Part shown: positions 35,713-47,650 of the stretch, piece by piece
Position numbering within the stretch: the first letter of the stretch is position 1
Layout of the letters: each line of letters opens with the position of its first letter
From: Tragulus kanchil
Taxonomy: Eukaryota > Chordata > Mammalia > Artiodactyla > Tragulidae
DNA length: 64,000 nt
Direction of reading: 5' to 3'
Assembly: GCA_022376925.1 (NCBI GenBank)
Contig: JAIOJX010000031.1
Coordinates: 134,310,854-134,374,853, forward strand
Notes under the pieces: model-generated
Database searches by the model: none
Told to the model about the DNA's origin: nothing
What the model saw: only the letters and a program-made list of their open reading frames with translations
Translations under genes and position numbers: made by a program

Positions 35713-36266
35713 TGAGGAATAAGTTTAATCACAGAAGTGAGAGAATGCAAAAGCAAAGGAAAATAGTTTACTCCTTAAGCAAAGTCAAGGACCTTTATTT
35801 CCTTCTGAAGGGCTATAGACAATCTTCTGAGTAGTACCCTTTAAGCTGTCCTGTATAGACTGAAACCTCCACCAGGTGGAAGAAGTTAACTACATGATGA
35901 CTAGACTGTAGCCATGACAACAGCTGCCACTATCCTGAGAACTGGCATCAAGGAAATGAGAACAAACCGACCTTGTAACTGAAGATTAACTGTACCTAAA
36001 ACTATCAAGACAATGCTGGTCAGACCACCCAAGACCAATTTCAAGATGACTGTCAGAGCCAATGTGCTGTTTCTGTATGTAGTCCCTTCCCTCTGTGTAT
36101 AAAAGCTCTTGCCACTGGTTATGGGGGGATGAGTTGGCCTTTGGACAGGAGCCCACTCTTCCTATGTGGTTGCCAGCACCAAAATAAAGCCAACTTTCTT
36201 TTCTGCCAACCTGGCCTGTTTATTGACTTTTGAACAGGCAAGTAGCTGGATCCACTTTTGGTTACA
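35713..36266 (+). mobile_element. Solo LTR (class I-like), sense
   Basis: Starts TGAGG, ends TTACA, flanked by ttag on both sides. Internally a TATA box (tgtataaaagc near 36107) and a poly(A) signal (aaaataaagcc near 36180) stand in U3-R order. The 4-bp target duplication fits a gammaretrovirus-like integrase. No internal region remains. Confidence 0.8.
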
Positions 36267-36351
36267 TTAGGAGCATCCTTTGTTTCATTGAGGTGACTCA
36301 AGTCGGGCTCTTGGATGGAGGTTCATCACTAGAAAGATCAGGCTATGATAT

Positions 36352-36560
36352 TGTTGTTCTTCGTTTGCTAAGTCATGTCTGACTCTTGCACCCTCGTGCA
36401 CTGTAGCTCACAGGGTTTCCTATCCTTCACTATCTCCTGTAGTTTGCTGAAGCTCATGTCCATTGAATCAGTGATGCTATCTATCCATCTCATCCTCTGC
36501 GGCCCCCATCTCCTTTTGCCTTCAATCTTTCCCAGCATCAGGGGCTTTTCCAACGAGTGA
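36352..36560 (-). mobile_element. BovB 3' fragment, antisense
   Basis: gttcttcgtttgctaagtca and the following text match the BovB 3' end order seen at 20.2 kb. Confidence 0.85.
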
Positions 36561-36969
36561 CGTAGAGTTTCTCAGAACTGTTAGCAGATTATCCTAGGCT
36601 CCCAAAGTGGAAGGGCAGCCAAATTATGCAGGTCCTCACAGACCAGGGGGAAGGTTTTGGCTCTCTGTGAAGGTGAGGAAAAGCACCAGAGCTGAAGAAG
36701 AACACATGGAGGTTTAAGAGCCCAAGAATGGGGCAGGCCACGTCCCCCTTGACTGCAACAAAAACACACCCACCCTTCTAAAAAAGCGTTGCCATTGAAG
36801 CCAATCACCCTAAACCATCTGAATAAGTTGGCTTCCTCTGTGGTCTTTAGACCTCTCACCTATGACATCCACTTCATTCATTCATGTCTAGCACAAGGAT
36901 TCTTTCTTTACTCCAAATTGGAGACCTGCTCATTAGAAAAAAATCAACATGATTAGGAGTCTGGGATTA
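36561..36969. other. Intergenic sequence, nothing recognised
   Basis: No gene, repeat or motif I can support. Confidence 0.4.
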
Positions 36970-36984
36970 AGAGATACACTCTAG

Positions 36985-37139
36985 GGGCTTCCCTGGTGGT
37001 CCAGTGGGTAAAGAGTCCGCCTTGCAGTGCAAGGGGCACAGGTTCGATCCCTGGCCAGGGAAGATACCACAGGCTGTGGAGCGGCTGGGCCGGTGTGTGA
37101 GTTATTTAGAACAAAAAAAATCTTTAAAAAAAAAGAGAG
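36985..37139 (+). mobile_element. CHR-type SINE, sense
   Basis: Short SINE between agagatacactctag (36970-36984) and agagatacattctag (37140-37154). Confidence 0.92.
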
Positions 37140-37412
37140 AGAGATACATTCTAGTGTGTATAAAATAGAAAACCAACAATTACACAAGGAACTATCCTTA
37201 ATATTTGTGATAACCGATAAGGGAAAAGTCTGACTTGACTGAGGAAAACCTCTCCTTTCCAAACTTGTCTTGCCTTGTTGATCTGTCCACAAGGGAATAT
37301 TTTGAAGATTCTATAAGTTTCTAAATCATACTGAGAATGCTTCATGCCTTATAGAAAGCCTAGAGGCAGACAAGCAGAAGAGGCTCAGGGAAAGGGAAGA
37401 GCATGAATGTGA

Positions 37413-37570
<158 letters not shown>

Positions 37571-37844
37571 CCTGGAGAAAAGCCTTTACATTTCAGATCC
37601 CTGCTTTCCAGTGCGAAATAGGTGTTACTCTATGTTCTGTGGTACAAACCAGTGCCACCCTTCTATTCCAATAAGATTATCACCAGTTACTTTTACCTAA
37701 ATAGTAGTACTTGACTAAATCTCAGGATCTGATCTCTATGTATTTTTTTTGTATGATAAAGGTGCTTCAATAAAGTATTTGGAGGAAATCATTTTCTAGA
37801 CTGTGTGAATATTCTACCACGCCATCTCTTCTCACTTGCACACA

Positions 37845-37992
37845 TGAGTTCAGTTCAAGTCTGACTCTAGGACCGCATGGACTGCAGCAAGCCAAACTTC
37901 CTGTCCTTCACCATGTCCCAGAGTTTGCCCAAAGTCATATCCTTTGAGTCAGTGATGCCATACAACATTCTGGTCCTCTGTTGTCCCCTTGA
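37845..37992 (-). mobile_element. BovB 3' fragment, antisense
   Basis: gagttcagttcaagtctgac, then ttccctgtcc-like text and gagtcagtgatgccat, as in other BovB tails here. Confidence 0.8.
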
Positions 37993-38017
37993 AATCAAGA
38001 TGTGAACAATTCAGGAA

Positions 38018-40235
38018 GCAGGATTGGTCCCAGACAGTTCCATGCATATGAAAAAAAAGATTTCAGTACTCCTGGATACTTGTATCTTCCCATACAGAGA
38101 AGATAGCTAAATCTCTTCCTCAGAGATCGGAGGGGGGTGGGGGGGGAGGGTTCTTAATTAATTGTAACTTTAAATATTCAGATCACTTTTGCACCTTGCT
38201 GCAAACTTGTATATTGTCTGGCTCGTGCCCTGCCTCCTCAGACTCAGGTGTCTCAGGGTCACTTTACATACAGTTTCCTAGGCTCAAGTCCTAACATTCC
38301 CATCAAATGAAACATAACTCTCAACGTTTAGGTCGCTTGGGTTTTTTGTTTTGTTTTGAGCTGATAGTTATGTCACTTATTACCAAACACAGACCTTTAT
38401 TTCTTTTGTTGGTCATCAGATATTCATTTAGAGCATCACCTTCACAGGTAAGAGGCATAAAAGACAAGGGTTTGATCCCTGGGTTGGGAAGATCCCAAAG
38501 AAGGAGGGCCTAGCAACCCGCTCCAGTATTCCTGCCCTGGAGAATCCCCATGAGCAGAGGAGCCAGGCAGGCTCCAGTACATGGGGTCACATAGAGTTAG
38601 ACGACTGACCCCAACATCCAGGATCTCTTTGGGAAGAATTCTGAGAACAAAGCTCTGCAGGAACGCATGGCCCCTGGGGGATTTCCACCAAGGATTCATT
38701 TCCCCCTCTCCTCCCAATGGGCCCAGGGCCATGCCCATCCTGGAAAGAGCCCCTCCCCTGGAATCAGGCCAACATCCTCTGTTTCTAGAAGTTTCCTCTC
38801 TAAATCCTCCCTTCCTGTGAGGTCTCAGGTGTGCTGAATGTGAGGCTAAGCTCTGGGCTCCCCAACTTGGGTCTCCCACTTGTTTTGTTTCAAAATCCTC
38901 AAAGGCTGGCCTTAGATACTCTGGTAGTTGGGTCCGTTGTCTCTCTTGGGTTGTACAGTGGCCCGCTCTCTGTAATGCCAAAGCAAGGAGAACTAAAGGA
39001 GGTGGTCTGCAAAGAGGGGGCAGGAAAGGTGAGCTCCAAACACCGGATGTGGTTTACACATCAGGCCAGTCTAATTGACCCACTACAGATCAGGAGCTGG
39101 GGGGAGCTAAAAGGGAGCAAGTTTTTAAACAGAGTTCATAACAATCCCCCAAAGGAAAGGCAGGATTGGTCCCAGACAGTTCCATGCATATGAAAAAAAG
39201 ATTTCAGTACTCCTGGATACTTGTATCTTCCCATACAGAGAAGATAGCTAAATCTCTTCCTCAGAGATCGGAGGGTGGGGGAGGGTTCTTAATTAATTGT
39301 AACTTTAAATATTCAGATCACTTTTGCACCTTGCTGCAAACTTGTATATTGTCTGGCTCGTGCCCTGCCTCCTCAGACTCAGGTGTCTCAGGGTCACTTT
39401 ACATACAGTTTCCTAGGCTCAAGTCCTAACATTCCCATCAAATGAAACATAACTCTCAACGTTTAGGTCGCTTGGGTTTTTTGTTTTGTTTTGAGCTGAT
39501 AGTTATGTCACTTATTACCAAACACAGACCTTTATTTCTTTTGTTGGTCATCAGATATTCATTTAGAGCATCACCTTCACAGGTAAGAGGCATAAAAGAC
39601 AAGGGTTTGATCCCTGGGTTGGGAAGATCCCAAAGAAGGAGGGCCTAGCAACCCGCTCCAGTATTCCTGCCCTGGAGAATCCCCATGAGCAGAGGAGCCA
39701 GGCAGGCTCCAGTCCATGGAGTCACATAGAGTTAGACGACTGACCCCAACATCCAGGATCTCTTTGGGAAGAATTCTGAGAACAAAGCTCTGCAGGAACG
39801 CATGGCCCCTGGGGGATTTCCACTAAGGATTCATTTCCCCCTCTCCTCCCAATGGGCCCAGGGCCATGCCCATCCTGGAAAGAGCCCCTCCTGGAATCAG
39901 GCCAACATCCTCTGTTTCTAGAAGTTTCCTCTCTAAATCCTCCCTTCCTGTGAGGTCTCAGGTGTGCTGAATGTGAGGCTAAGCTCTGGGCTCCCCAACT
40001 TGGGTCTCCCACTTGTTTTGTTTCAAAATCCTCAAAGGCTGGCCTTAGATACTCTGGTAGTTGGGTCCGTTGTCTCTCTTGGGTTGTACAGTGGCCCGCT
40101 CTCTGTAATGCCAAAGCAAGAACTAAAGGAGGTGGTCTGCAAAGAGGGGGCAGGAAAGGTGAGCTCCAAACACCGGATGTGGTTTACACATCAGGCCAGT
40201 CTAATTGACCCACTACCGATCAGGAGCTGGAGGAG
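38018..40235. repeat. Tandem duplication 11 (offset about 1142)
   Basis: Copy 1 runs from 38018 to about 39100 and recurs from 39160 to about 40235, with small indels in G-runs. Junction 39100-39160 is a garbled version of the real continuation (compare 40220-40265). Confidence 0.93.
38432..38612 (+). mobile_element. Bov-tA SINE, sense (copy at 39567-39747)
   Basis: ggtttgatccctgggttggg, then ctccagtattcctgccctgg and gtcacatagagttagacgac. Confidence 0.85.
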
Positions 40236-40436
40236 CTAGGAGTCAAACAAGAGTTCCAAAAGGAGCAGGAGAAACAAGAAACATTTACCTCTTTTTCACA
40301 GCAGCAGTTGCAGGTTAAAGAGCTGTGCTGATGCCTTTGAAAGTATTTGCTCAACCTGCAGATGTGAGTTTACGATGTAATATTCCCAGAGGAGAAGCAG
40401 AGCATGAGGAAGAAGAGGAAATAACCTCTTCACAGG
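40223..40436 (+). other. Exon-like segment, coiled-coil character, unrecognised
   Basis: Behind a cag at 40220-40222 one frame reads ELEELGVKQEFQKEQEKQE and then a glutamine run to a stop at about 40330. A second frame, open to the donor tcacag/gtaagt at 40436, has the acidic run EAEHEEEEEITSSQ. The charged, heptad-like first part and the good donor suggest one or two decayed exons of a coiled-coil protein. I cannot name it. Block B starts about 120 bp downstream. Confidence 0.35.
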
Positions 40437-41165
40437 TAAGTGTCCTGTCCCAGGTCCAGAGCTGTGTGTCTACTCTTCTCTCGGAAATTCCTGGAGTGAG
40501 AATTTGCAAACCTTTACTTCTCTGTTTCTCACTTTCCTGCCTGGGTGTTGTTTGTCAACTTAATTTTTTCCATTTTTCATGGAATAGAGAAGTTCTGCTC
40601 CTTAGAATACTGCTCTCTTATGCCCCAGAGCCTTTGCTCCACTGTCTGCCTCCCAGCTTTCTAGAGAGTGTTGTGAATTCTCTACATGAATTAGTGACTT
40701 TCACTGTGGAATATATTTCCTTTGTAAGAGATCCACAGGGGGAGGTCCTGTTGGTGTAGGTATTGAGATTCCCTTTAGGATGTGGTTCATTGTTGGGATT
40801 ATACGGAAGTAGGCTCAGTGCAGTGATAAGTTTACATGTGGATGGTCTTATAAATAGAATAACCTCAGCAGTGCAGAATTCTTCAGAAATAAGAAAAAGT
40901 ACGAGAGACTATCCTTTATATCAATAAGAAAAACTTGCTTATGAAATGGATGATTAGGTTACAGATCATGGGAGGTATACATGAAGTGAAATGTGCTTAA
41001 AACTGACCTCTTTTCATGGTCGATTCAGATCACAGCTTCTGTAATATTGCCCAAACACCCAGCTGTAATAATGCTGTCTTCTATGTACTTCTTGCCCTGT
41101 GACCTTTGATGTTCACTGCTTCAGGTCCTTCTGGGAGATTCCCAGAGTATGAAGTTCATCTTTTT

Positions 41166-41359
41166 TTTTTTAATAATTATTTTTATTTTACTTTTTACTT
41201 TTACAGAGTCTTGTTGTTTGCAGATATTTATAATCCCAGATTAGTCATATGTAAAAATATGGAACGGTTCATGAAATTGCATGTCATTCTTGCGCAGGGG
41301 CCATGCTAATCTTCTCTGTATCTTCCCAATTTTAGTATATGTGCCGCCAAAGTGAGCAC
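41166..41359 (-). mobile_element. U6-L1 chimeric retrocopy
   Basis: On the minus strand a full-length U6-like copy (41359 down to about 41252) is fused at its 3' T-tail to an L1 3' end (41251 down to 41166) with its poly(A). The whole lies between tgaagttcatcttttt (41150-41165) and tgaaggtcatcttttt (41360-41375). One shared target-site duplication around both parts means one insertion event, as in template switching of the L1 reverse transcriptase from L1 RNA to U6 RNA. Block A is uninterrupted at this point (near 2.40 kb). Confidence 0.93.
41252..41359 (-). pseudogene. RNU6: U6 snRNA pseudogene (5' part of the chimera)
   Basis: The minus strand contains the U6 core gcatggcccctgcgcaagaa and the start gtgctcac-type, with several substitutions relative to functional U6 (for example in the 5' stem and the gaattcgtgaagcg region). 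No upstream snRNA promoter elements are expected because it is a retrocopy. Confidence 0.93.
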
Positions 41360-42395
41360 TGAAGGTCATCTTTTTCTGTCTGTCTTGAACAAAGGTCTTA
41401 GAAAAAGTGAGGGATATCCCTAAATGATCACAGGTGACTGGGGAAGCTCCATATCTTCTTCGTTTCTCTTTGATTTGGAAAGTGAGCACTGTGGACTAAA
41501 ACCGATGGGCAACTTGAGAGCTGTGAATTAGGTTTTTGTTGGGGCAAAATGAGGAGTGCAGCCCAGGAGACAGCACCTCACAGAGACTGCTCCAGAGAGG
41601 CAGTGAGGGAAGGAAGGTCAGTATAGAAGCTCTTGGTGCAGGGGGAGCTCAACGCAATCAAAGCCTTCCTTTAGAAAAGGTTTTGGTGTCATGAGGAGCT
41701 GATGTCATCATTTAGTGATTTAGTGTGTTTCTAGGTATGAAGAGATGCAAGGATTGGGATCATGAAATCAGTGCCTGAAGATACCTGAAGACCTGTCCCA
41801 CCAGATTCCCTGGAATGCAGGGTACCTCTCAGTTCACCCTGAACTCCATGAGGGAGGTATTGAACCTCCACACCTGCAAGGTTCCTTCTCCGCAGAGGCA
41901 GGTGGCCAATGCCCTTGTGGTTGCTGTTCAGTCGCTGGCAATGCTCTTGGCAAGTGCCAATCTGTGGTTGATCACACTCCTGTCTGTTGAGCAGAGATCC
42001 TGGGTTTGGGGAGTGGGAGTTTTCATCACTCAGCCCAGGTCTGATCTTTTCCAGGACAGTCCGTGCTCACGTTAGACACATAGTCTCATCACATTTTTGT
42101 ATTTTCCAGATGTTTACAAGAAACATGTTAGTGCTGATGTATGCTCCACTGTGTTAAATGTAAAATATAGCTCAATGCGAATGGCATCGATTTTCAGGAA
42201 ATTAAAAATTTCAGAACCAGCACTCCACTTTATTTTCAATCATTGTGTAAGTCTCCACCGTAGCCTATTTTTAACAGTAAAATAATATCATCAAATACTT
42301 ACGTACATTTTAATCAGTAAATAATTACGCAAATTTTTGGACATAACTATTTTTCTCAATTACTACTGATAAGTAAATAGTCCCATTTTAGTGTA

Positions 42396-43540
42396 TGCAC
42401 AACAGCTCTGCACAGAGCTCTGGAGCAAAGAGCCATTGGGTGAGTGCTTCCTTGTGTTCAGTCTCTGAGCCAAAACCAGGACAGAGGATGTCTAAGTGCC
42501 TGTAAATTGGCAGGGAATCTTCATTCCGAGGAGAGCTCAGAGCAGTTGGGTTTCTGAATTTCCTCGGTCTGTGGTGGGAGATGCTGGGAAGAGTAGGAGG
42601 GGAGGCCCCCATGTGCAGACCCTGAGGGCAGTGCAGTGCACCTGTGAGTGGACAAGGAGAGAGGCTCGTCTTCCCCGGCTCTCGGTGTGTTAGGAAGACA
42701 GGGGGAAAAGGGTGAGAGAAACGACAGAGTGAGAATTTTGTTTTGAGGCTGAGAGAGCAGCTCAGTGGTGCTGATGGAGGATGACTAGCAGGTGTGTGCG
42801 TGCAGGTGAAGCCAATTGAGCCAGAGTCTAGGAGGAGCGAGCAGAGTCAAGTGGTGGGAGAGGAGGCCAGGAGGAGGAGACTGTGTCGAGTCCAAAATAT
42901 GTTCCTTGTTTTCTCAAAGAGAAGTGAATTCAGCCGGATCTAGTGAGGAATGGGAGCGAGGACCGTAGTGAGCTGGGGAAAGCTTTAGGTGCCTGCCTGA
43001 ATGTGACCGGCCCTTCCATTCCCTGCCAGTGGTAAGTAATAAAACATTTTCTTTTCAAAAAATCAAACTCCTGTTTCACTGGTCTGTTCTGCTGTTTTCC
43101 TTATCTTTATTTCAGTTACTTCTGCTCTCATCCTTAGTATTCCTTTCCTTCTGCTAACTTTAGGCTCAGTTCTTCTTTCAGTTCCTTTAGGTATAAAGTT
43201 ACATTGTTATCAAGATCCTTTTTTTTTCTTTACAGAAAATGTTATTTCAAATTTTAGGGGAAAAAAATAGTTCCAAACCTCTCATTATCAGTAAATAGAA
43301 ACAAAGCACATCATATAGGGCTAAGATAATATCCACAGAACCTTAATTTATCTAGAAATAGTGTTATTCTTTTTCCTTTGTGAATTTCTTTCTGAAACCT
43401 AATTAGTTCACCTTGAAAAATCTTTTGTATTAGTCTAACTTGCATTTATGTTGAAACTCTACATAAGAACAGTCTTGCTGTTGTTGAAAAATAAAAAATG
43501 AAGTTTAATATGTAGCCTGTTTTCACTGTCATGGTCAGCA
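42396..43540. other. Mostly unassigned sequence
   Basis: GC-moderate, purine-rich sequence to about 43.02 kb, where gtaagtaataaaacattttc could be an LTR or gene poly(A) signal. Fragments like gttacttctgctctcatcct near 43.12 kb resemble antisense L1 ORF2. No reading frame I can support. Confidence 0.35.
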
Positions 43541-43544
43541 CTGT

Positions 43545-43690
43545 CAGGTATATTGTTATGGTTATGCCATGGAGCAGCAGGTCCCAACATTTTGGGCACC
43601 AGGGATCAGTCTTGTGGAAGGTAATTTTTCCAGGGACTGGGGTGGGGATGGTTCCTGGATTCAAACACATTGGCAACAACTACTGGAAAA
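43545..43690 (+). mobile_element. Possible old hAT-type DNA transposon fragment
   Basis: caacattttgggcaccaggg followed by aatttttccagggactgggg resembles the end of Zaphod-like mammalian hAT elements. From memory of the family only. Confidence 0.4.
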
Positions 43691-43779
43691 CCTGTGCTCA
43701 TGGGCACTTAATACTCACCAATTAGTATTCACTTAAGTTTTATCATTCTGAAGGTTTTCTTTTGCCTCATTTATGGTAG

Positions 43780-44560
43780 CATTTAATCTTTGTAGATCTT
43801 TTGAAGGATCATCATTCTGTATGGTCTCAGCTGATACCTTGTTGCAGTTTTGATTGGCATTTCTCTAACAGTGATTCTGAGCATCTTTTCATGCCCTTTA
43901 TGATCATCTTGATGCCTTCTTTGGAGATATATCCATTTAGATCTTTGGCCCATTTTTCTATTGAGTTTTTGTATTTTTGATAATGAGCTGCATGAGCTGT
44001 TTGCATGCAAGGGAGATGCATTCTTTGTGGGCCTCTTCGTTTGCAAACATTTCTCTCTCATTCTGAGGGTTGTCTTTTCCTTTCGTTTAGGTTTTCCCTG
44101 CTGTGCAAATGCTTTTAAGGTCAGTGAGCTCCTTTCTGTTGACTTTGGTTTTAGTTTTCATTTTCATTTATTTTTATTTTCATTACTCTAAGGATTGATC
44201 CAAAAAGAAATTGCTGCAGTTTATGTCAAATTCATGTTCTGCCTATATAGTTCATCAAGAGTTAGAGCGGAATCATTCTTCCATTTAGCTCCTTAATCAA
44301 TTTGTAGTTTTTGTTTTTCTGTATGTGGTTAAGGAGCATAATAATTGCATGCTCTTTTCACTGTTTAAGGAACCTCCTCCCTGTCCTCCGTCCAGGCTTT
44401 AAACAATTTACCAGTATCAGTGTAGGAGGACTCCCTTTTCTCCACAGCCTCTGCAGCATTTACTGTTTGTAGACTTTTTGGCAAAGGCCATTTAACCAGT
44501 GTGAGGCTAAATTACCTCTTTGTAATTTTGATTTGGGTTTCTATAAAATTTCTGGATGTG
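43780..44560 (-). mobile_element. Old L1 ORF2 3' segment, antisense (array unit; copy from 45103)
   Basis: Minus-strand frames 44061-43783 keep L1-like words (SKIQKLNRKMGQRSKW, MPIKTATRYQLRP). Order and decay match an old L1 copy, and further such pieces recur at 45.1, 46.24 and 53.6 kb. Confidence 0.75.
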
Positions 44561-44776
44561 GAGACTGTTCATGTGATTTTTTAAAAAAACAATGTGAATA
44601 AAAATGACCTCTGGAGATTGACATGTTGACCATCTGCTCTGTTTTTAATTCTTTTCCAGGACCTACGGGAGGATAATTGTTGAGGACAGGTGTTAGTTTA
44701 CCTTACATCCGTGGCAAGCCTGGTCAATACTACATGCCCATCAGCACGGGTTTTCCCGTTGTTGTTACCAACAGCA

Positions 44777-44791
44777 GCCACAAGGCGGCAG
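44777..44791 (+). promoter_or_regulatory. CTCF-like motif 1 (copy at 45948-45962)
   Basis: gccacaaggcggcag matches the classic CTCF 14-mer ccacnaggnggcag. It lies in a recurring box gttaccaacagca-motif-catttctttatgctc, directly before an antisense L1 3' UTR piece. Confidence 0.6.
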
Positions 44792-44817
44792 CATTTCTTT
44801 ATGCTCTACGGTTTTGT

Positions 44818-45050
44818 TTCTTTTTTTTTTTTGATTTAGTTTTATTTTGCTTTGGAGTTGATTTCCGTGTGTTTGCTGTAGGTTTACAGGAACTGGATTC
44901 AGTTATACAGAGACCTGTATCTATTCTGCTCTCTTTTGGGGTCTTTTCCCACACAGTTTATACAGTGTGTTCAGTAGACTTCTCTGTGCTATTCAGTAAG
45001 TCCTTTTAGATTATCTGTTTGATAATAAATAATGTGATGCTGAGGGCTGT
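44818..45050 (-). mobile_element. Old L1 3' UTR segment, antisense (copy about 45990-46220)
   Basis: gttgatttccgtgtgtttgc, then aactggattcagttatacag and gctattcagtaagtcctttt, the artiodactyl L1 3' UTR in antisense. Confidence 0.75.
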
Positions 45051-45947
45051 GAGCTGAGACCGTCTTTTTTTGAGCCATTTTGCCCTTAGCATCGATTTTT
45101 GGCCATTTAGATCTTTGGCCCATTTTTCTATTGAGTTTTTGTATTTTTGATAATGAGCTGCATGAGCTGTTTGCATGCAAGGGAGATGCATTCTTTGTGG
45201 GCCTCTTCGTTTGCAAACATTTCTCTCTCATTCTGAGGGTTGTCTTTTCCTTTCGTTTAGGTTTTCCCTGCTGTGCAAATGCTTTTAAGGTCAGTGAGCT
45301 CCTTTCTGTTGACTTTGGTTTTAGTTTTCATTTTCATTTATTTTTATTTTCATTACTCTAAGGATTGATCCAAAAAGAAATTGCTGCAGTTTATGTCAAA
45401 TTCATGTTCTGCCTATATAGTTCATCAAGAGTTAGAGCGGAATCATTCTTCCATTTAGCTCCTTAATCAATTTGTAGTTTTTGTTTTTCTGTATGTGGTT
45501 AAGGAGCATAATAATTGCATGCTCTTTTCACTGTTTAAGGAACCTCCTCCCTGTCCTCCGTCCAGGCTTTAAACAATTTACCAGTATCAGTGTAGGAGGA
45601 CTCCCTTTTCTCCACAGCCTCTGCAGCATTTACTGTTTGTAGACTTTTTGGCAAAGGCCATTTAACCAGTGTGAGGCTAAATTACCTCTTTGTAATTTTG
45701 ATTTGGGTTTCTATAAAATTTCTGGATGTGGAGACTGTTCATGTGATTTTTTAAAAAAACAATGTGAATAAAAATGACCTCTGGAGATTGACATGTTGAC
45801 CATCTGCTCTGTTTTTAATTCTTTTCCAGGACCTACGGGAGGATAATTGTTGAGGACAGGTGTTAGTTTACCTTACATCCGTGGCAAGCCTGGTCAATAC
45901 TACATGCCCATCAGCACGGGTTTTCCCGTTGTTGTTACCAACAGCAG

Positions 45948-45962
45948 CCACAAGGCGGCAGC
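45948..45962 (+). promoter_or_regulatory. CTCF-like motif, duplicate of motif 1
   Basis: Same bases as at 44777-44791; duplicated with tandem duplication 12. Confidence 0.55.
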
Positions 45963-46491
45963 ATTTCTTTATGCTCTACGGTTTTGTTTTGTTTCTTTTT
46001 TTTTTTTTTGATTTAGTTTTATTTTGCTTTGGAGTTGATTTCCGTGTGTTTGCTGTAGGTTTACAGGAACTGGATTCAGTTATACAGAGACCTGTATCTA
46101 TTCTGCTCTCTTTTGGGGTCTTTTCCCACACAGTTTATACAGTGTGTTCAGTAGACTTCTCTGTGCTATTCAGTAAGTCCTTTTAGATTATCTGTTTGAT
46201 AATAAATGATGTGATGCTGAGGGCTGTGAGCTGAGACCGTCTTGTAGTTTTGATTTGCATTTCTCTAATTTTAATGAAGCTGAATGCTTTTTCTGTGATT
46301 TTTTTGAAAAACAGTGTAAATGTGACACCTCAAGATTGACCTCTTGAAATTGGCCCTGTTTGTATTTTTTTTTCCAAGACCTATTCGAAGATATTTGTTG
46401 ATATTAGGTGGGTTTTTTTTTTTTTTCCTAAGAGCCCCGCATATGAAGTGCCTTATCTGCATAGGTTTTTCAGTTGGTGTTACCAAAAGTA

Positions 46492-46506
46492 ACCACAAGG
46501 CGGCAG
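46492..46506 (+). promoter_or_regulatory. CTCF-like motif 2
   Basis: accacaaggcggcag in the box ttaccaaaagta-motif-catttctccaggctc, plus strand. Confidence 0.58.
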
Positions 46507-46539
46507 CATTTCTCCAGGCTCTACTCCAGTTACCTAGAC

Positions 46540-47030
46540 AACCAGAGCTTTAGGGCAAGTCCTGTTCCTGGGTTGTTCATTAGAATGGATACATCTAAGG
46601 CTTGTGACTTATTACCCTTTATCTCCGGGACCCCTCCCAGTTCCTACCACACCTCTTTGCTGAGGGTGCTGTGCTCCTCTAGTGAGGAACCATAAGGAAG
46701 GAGGCTGGAGGTGGGAACCCCACCAGCAGGATACACAGAGCCCAGGGTACTTTGCAAATCTCTTCCAGCACAGAGACTCCACCATCCTTTGGGGGCACTA
46801 GGCTTGGATTTGGTGCAGGAGAGATCCCTTGGATCTGGAGACTGTGGGCTCATGCAGAGGAAAACAGCAGTTCAGGTCACGGGGTGTGGGGGTTCCTGCC
46901 TGGCACAGCCTCCCCAGCTCCCTCAGCCCCAGGACAGTCCAGCCTGGGGACCCAAGCCTGCTCAGGCTCCAGGGATGTGACATCAGCCCAGGTCCCCAAG
47001 GCCTGCAGAGACTAGAGTCAGCAGTTTTAT
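46540..47030. other. GC-richer unassigned block (copy at 47690-48165)
   Basis: Unique-looking sequence with several open frames on both strands but no start/splice pattern or recognisable protein. It is part of the array unit, since both copies follow the CTCF-like box. Confidence 0.35.
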
Positions 47031-47636
47031 TTGACTTTTAAAAATATGTGTATTTAGAATTGTAGTATATAGGTGAATTATTTTGTTTTCAGTGTACAGC
47101 AACTTGATTAATTTATTCATAGACATATGTATATTATTTATCGCTTTCTTTTCCCATGTAGGTTATTACAGAATGTTGAGAAGGTTTCTTGTACTCCGTG
47201 GTGGGTCCTTGTGGATTATTTTATAAATAACAGTGTGGATATGTTATTCTCAACCTGCTAATTTCTTCCTGGCCCACACCTTTCACTTTGGGGAATCATA
47301 AATTTATTTTCCAAGTCTAAATTGCTGTTGCTGGTTGATAAGGTTCATTTGTATCCACATTTAGATTCCACTTAGAGGTGGTATCATAGGATATGTGTTT
47401 TTCCCAAAGGGAAACCAAGGCCCAGAAGGACTGTCCTATATGTGAAAACTCCTCTTACTGGTCTCTCTCAGGACACCCACACTGCACAAAACCTCAAGAT
47501 TGACCTCTTGAAATTGGCCCTGTTTGTTTTTTTCAGAAAAATATTTGTTGATATTAGGTGGGTTTTTTTTCCCTAAGAGCCCCGCATATGAATAGCCCAT
47601 CAGCTTAGGTTTTTCAGTTGGTGTTACCAAAAGTGG

Positions 47637-47650
47637 CCACAAGGCGGCAG
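47637..47650 (+). promoter_or_regulatory. CTCF-like motif, counterpart of motif 2
   Basis: ccacaaggcggcag, preceded by tggc as in the longer CTCF consensus; here the flank is tggccac whereas motif 2 has aaccac. Confidence 0.6.

Larger units (their letters stand above)
40560..42395. repeat. Paralogous block B
   Basis: Partner of block A at 1-3460, in the same order and orientation but clearly diverged. It lacks the LTR-like insert and the SINE of block A and has its own U6-L1 insertion at 41166-41359. Confidence 0.8.
43933..46235. repeat. Tandem duplication 12 (offset about 1170)
   Basis: Bases 43933-45065 recur at 45103-46235. The filler 45066-45102 is unlike either flank. Copy 2 has a few extra bases (gttttgttttgtttc). 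Confidence 0.95.

Noticed and set aside
38442..38981. 179-residue minus-strand frame
   Set aside because: Much of it runs through an antisense Bov-tA SINE, and the duplicated copy has a frame change; not conserved as protein.
41252..41359. Functional U6 snRNA gene
   Set aside because: It is fused to an L1 3' end inside a target-site duplication, has base changes, and lacks the external promoter a U6 gene needs.
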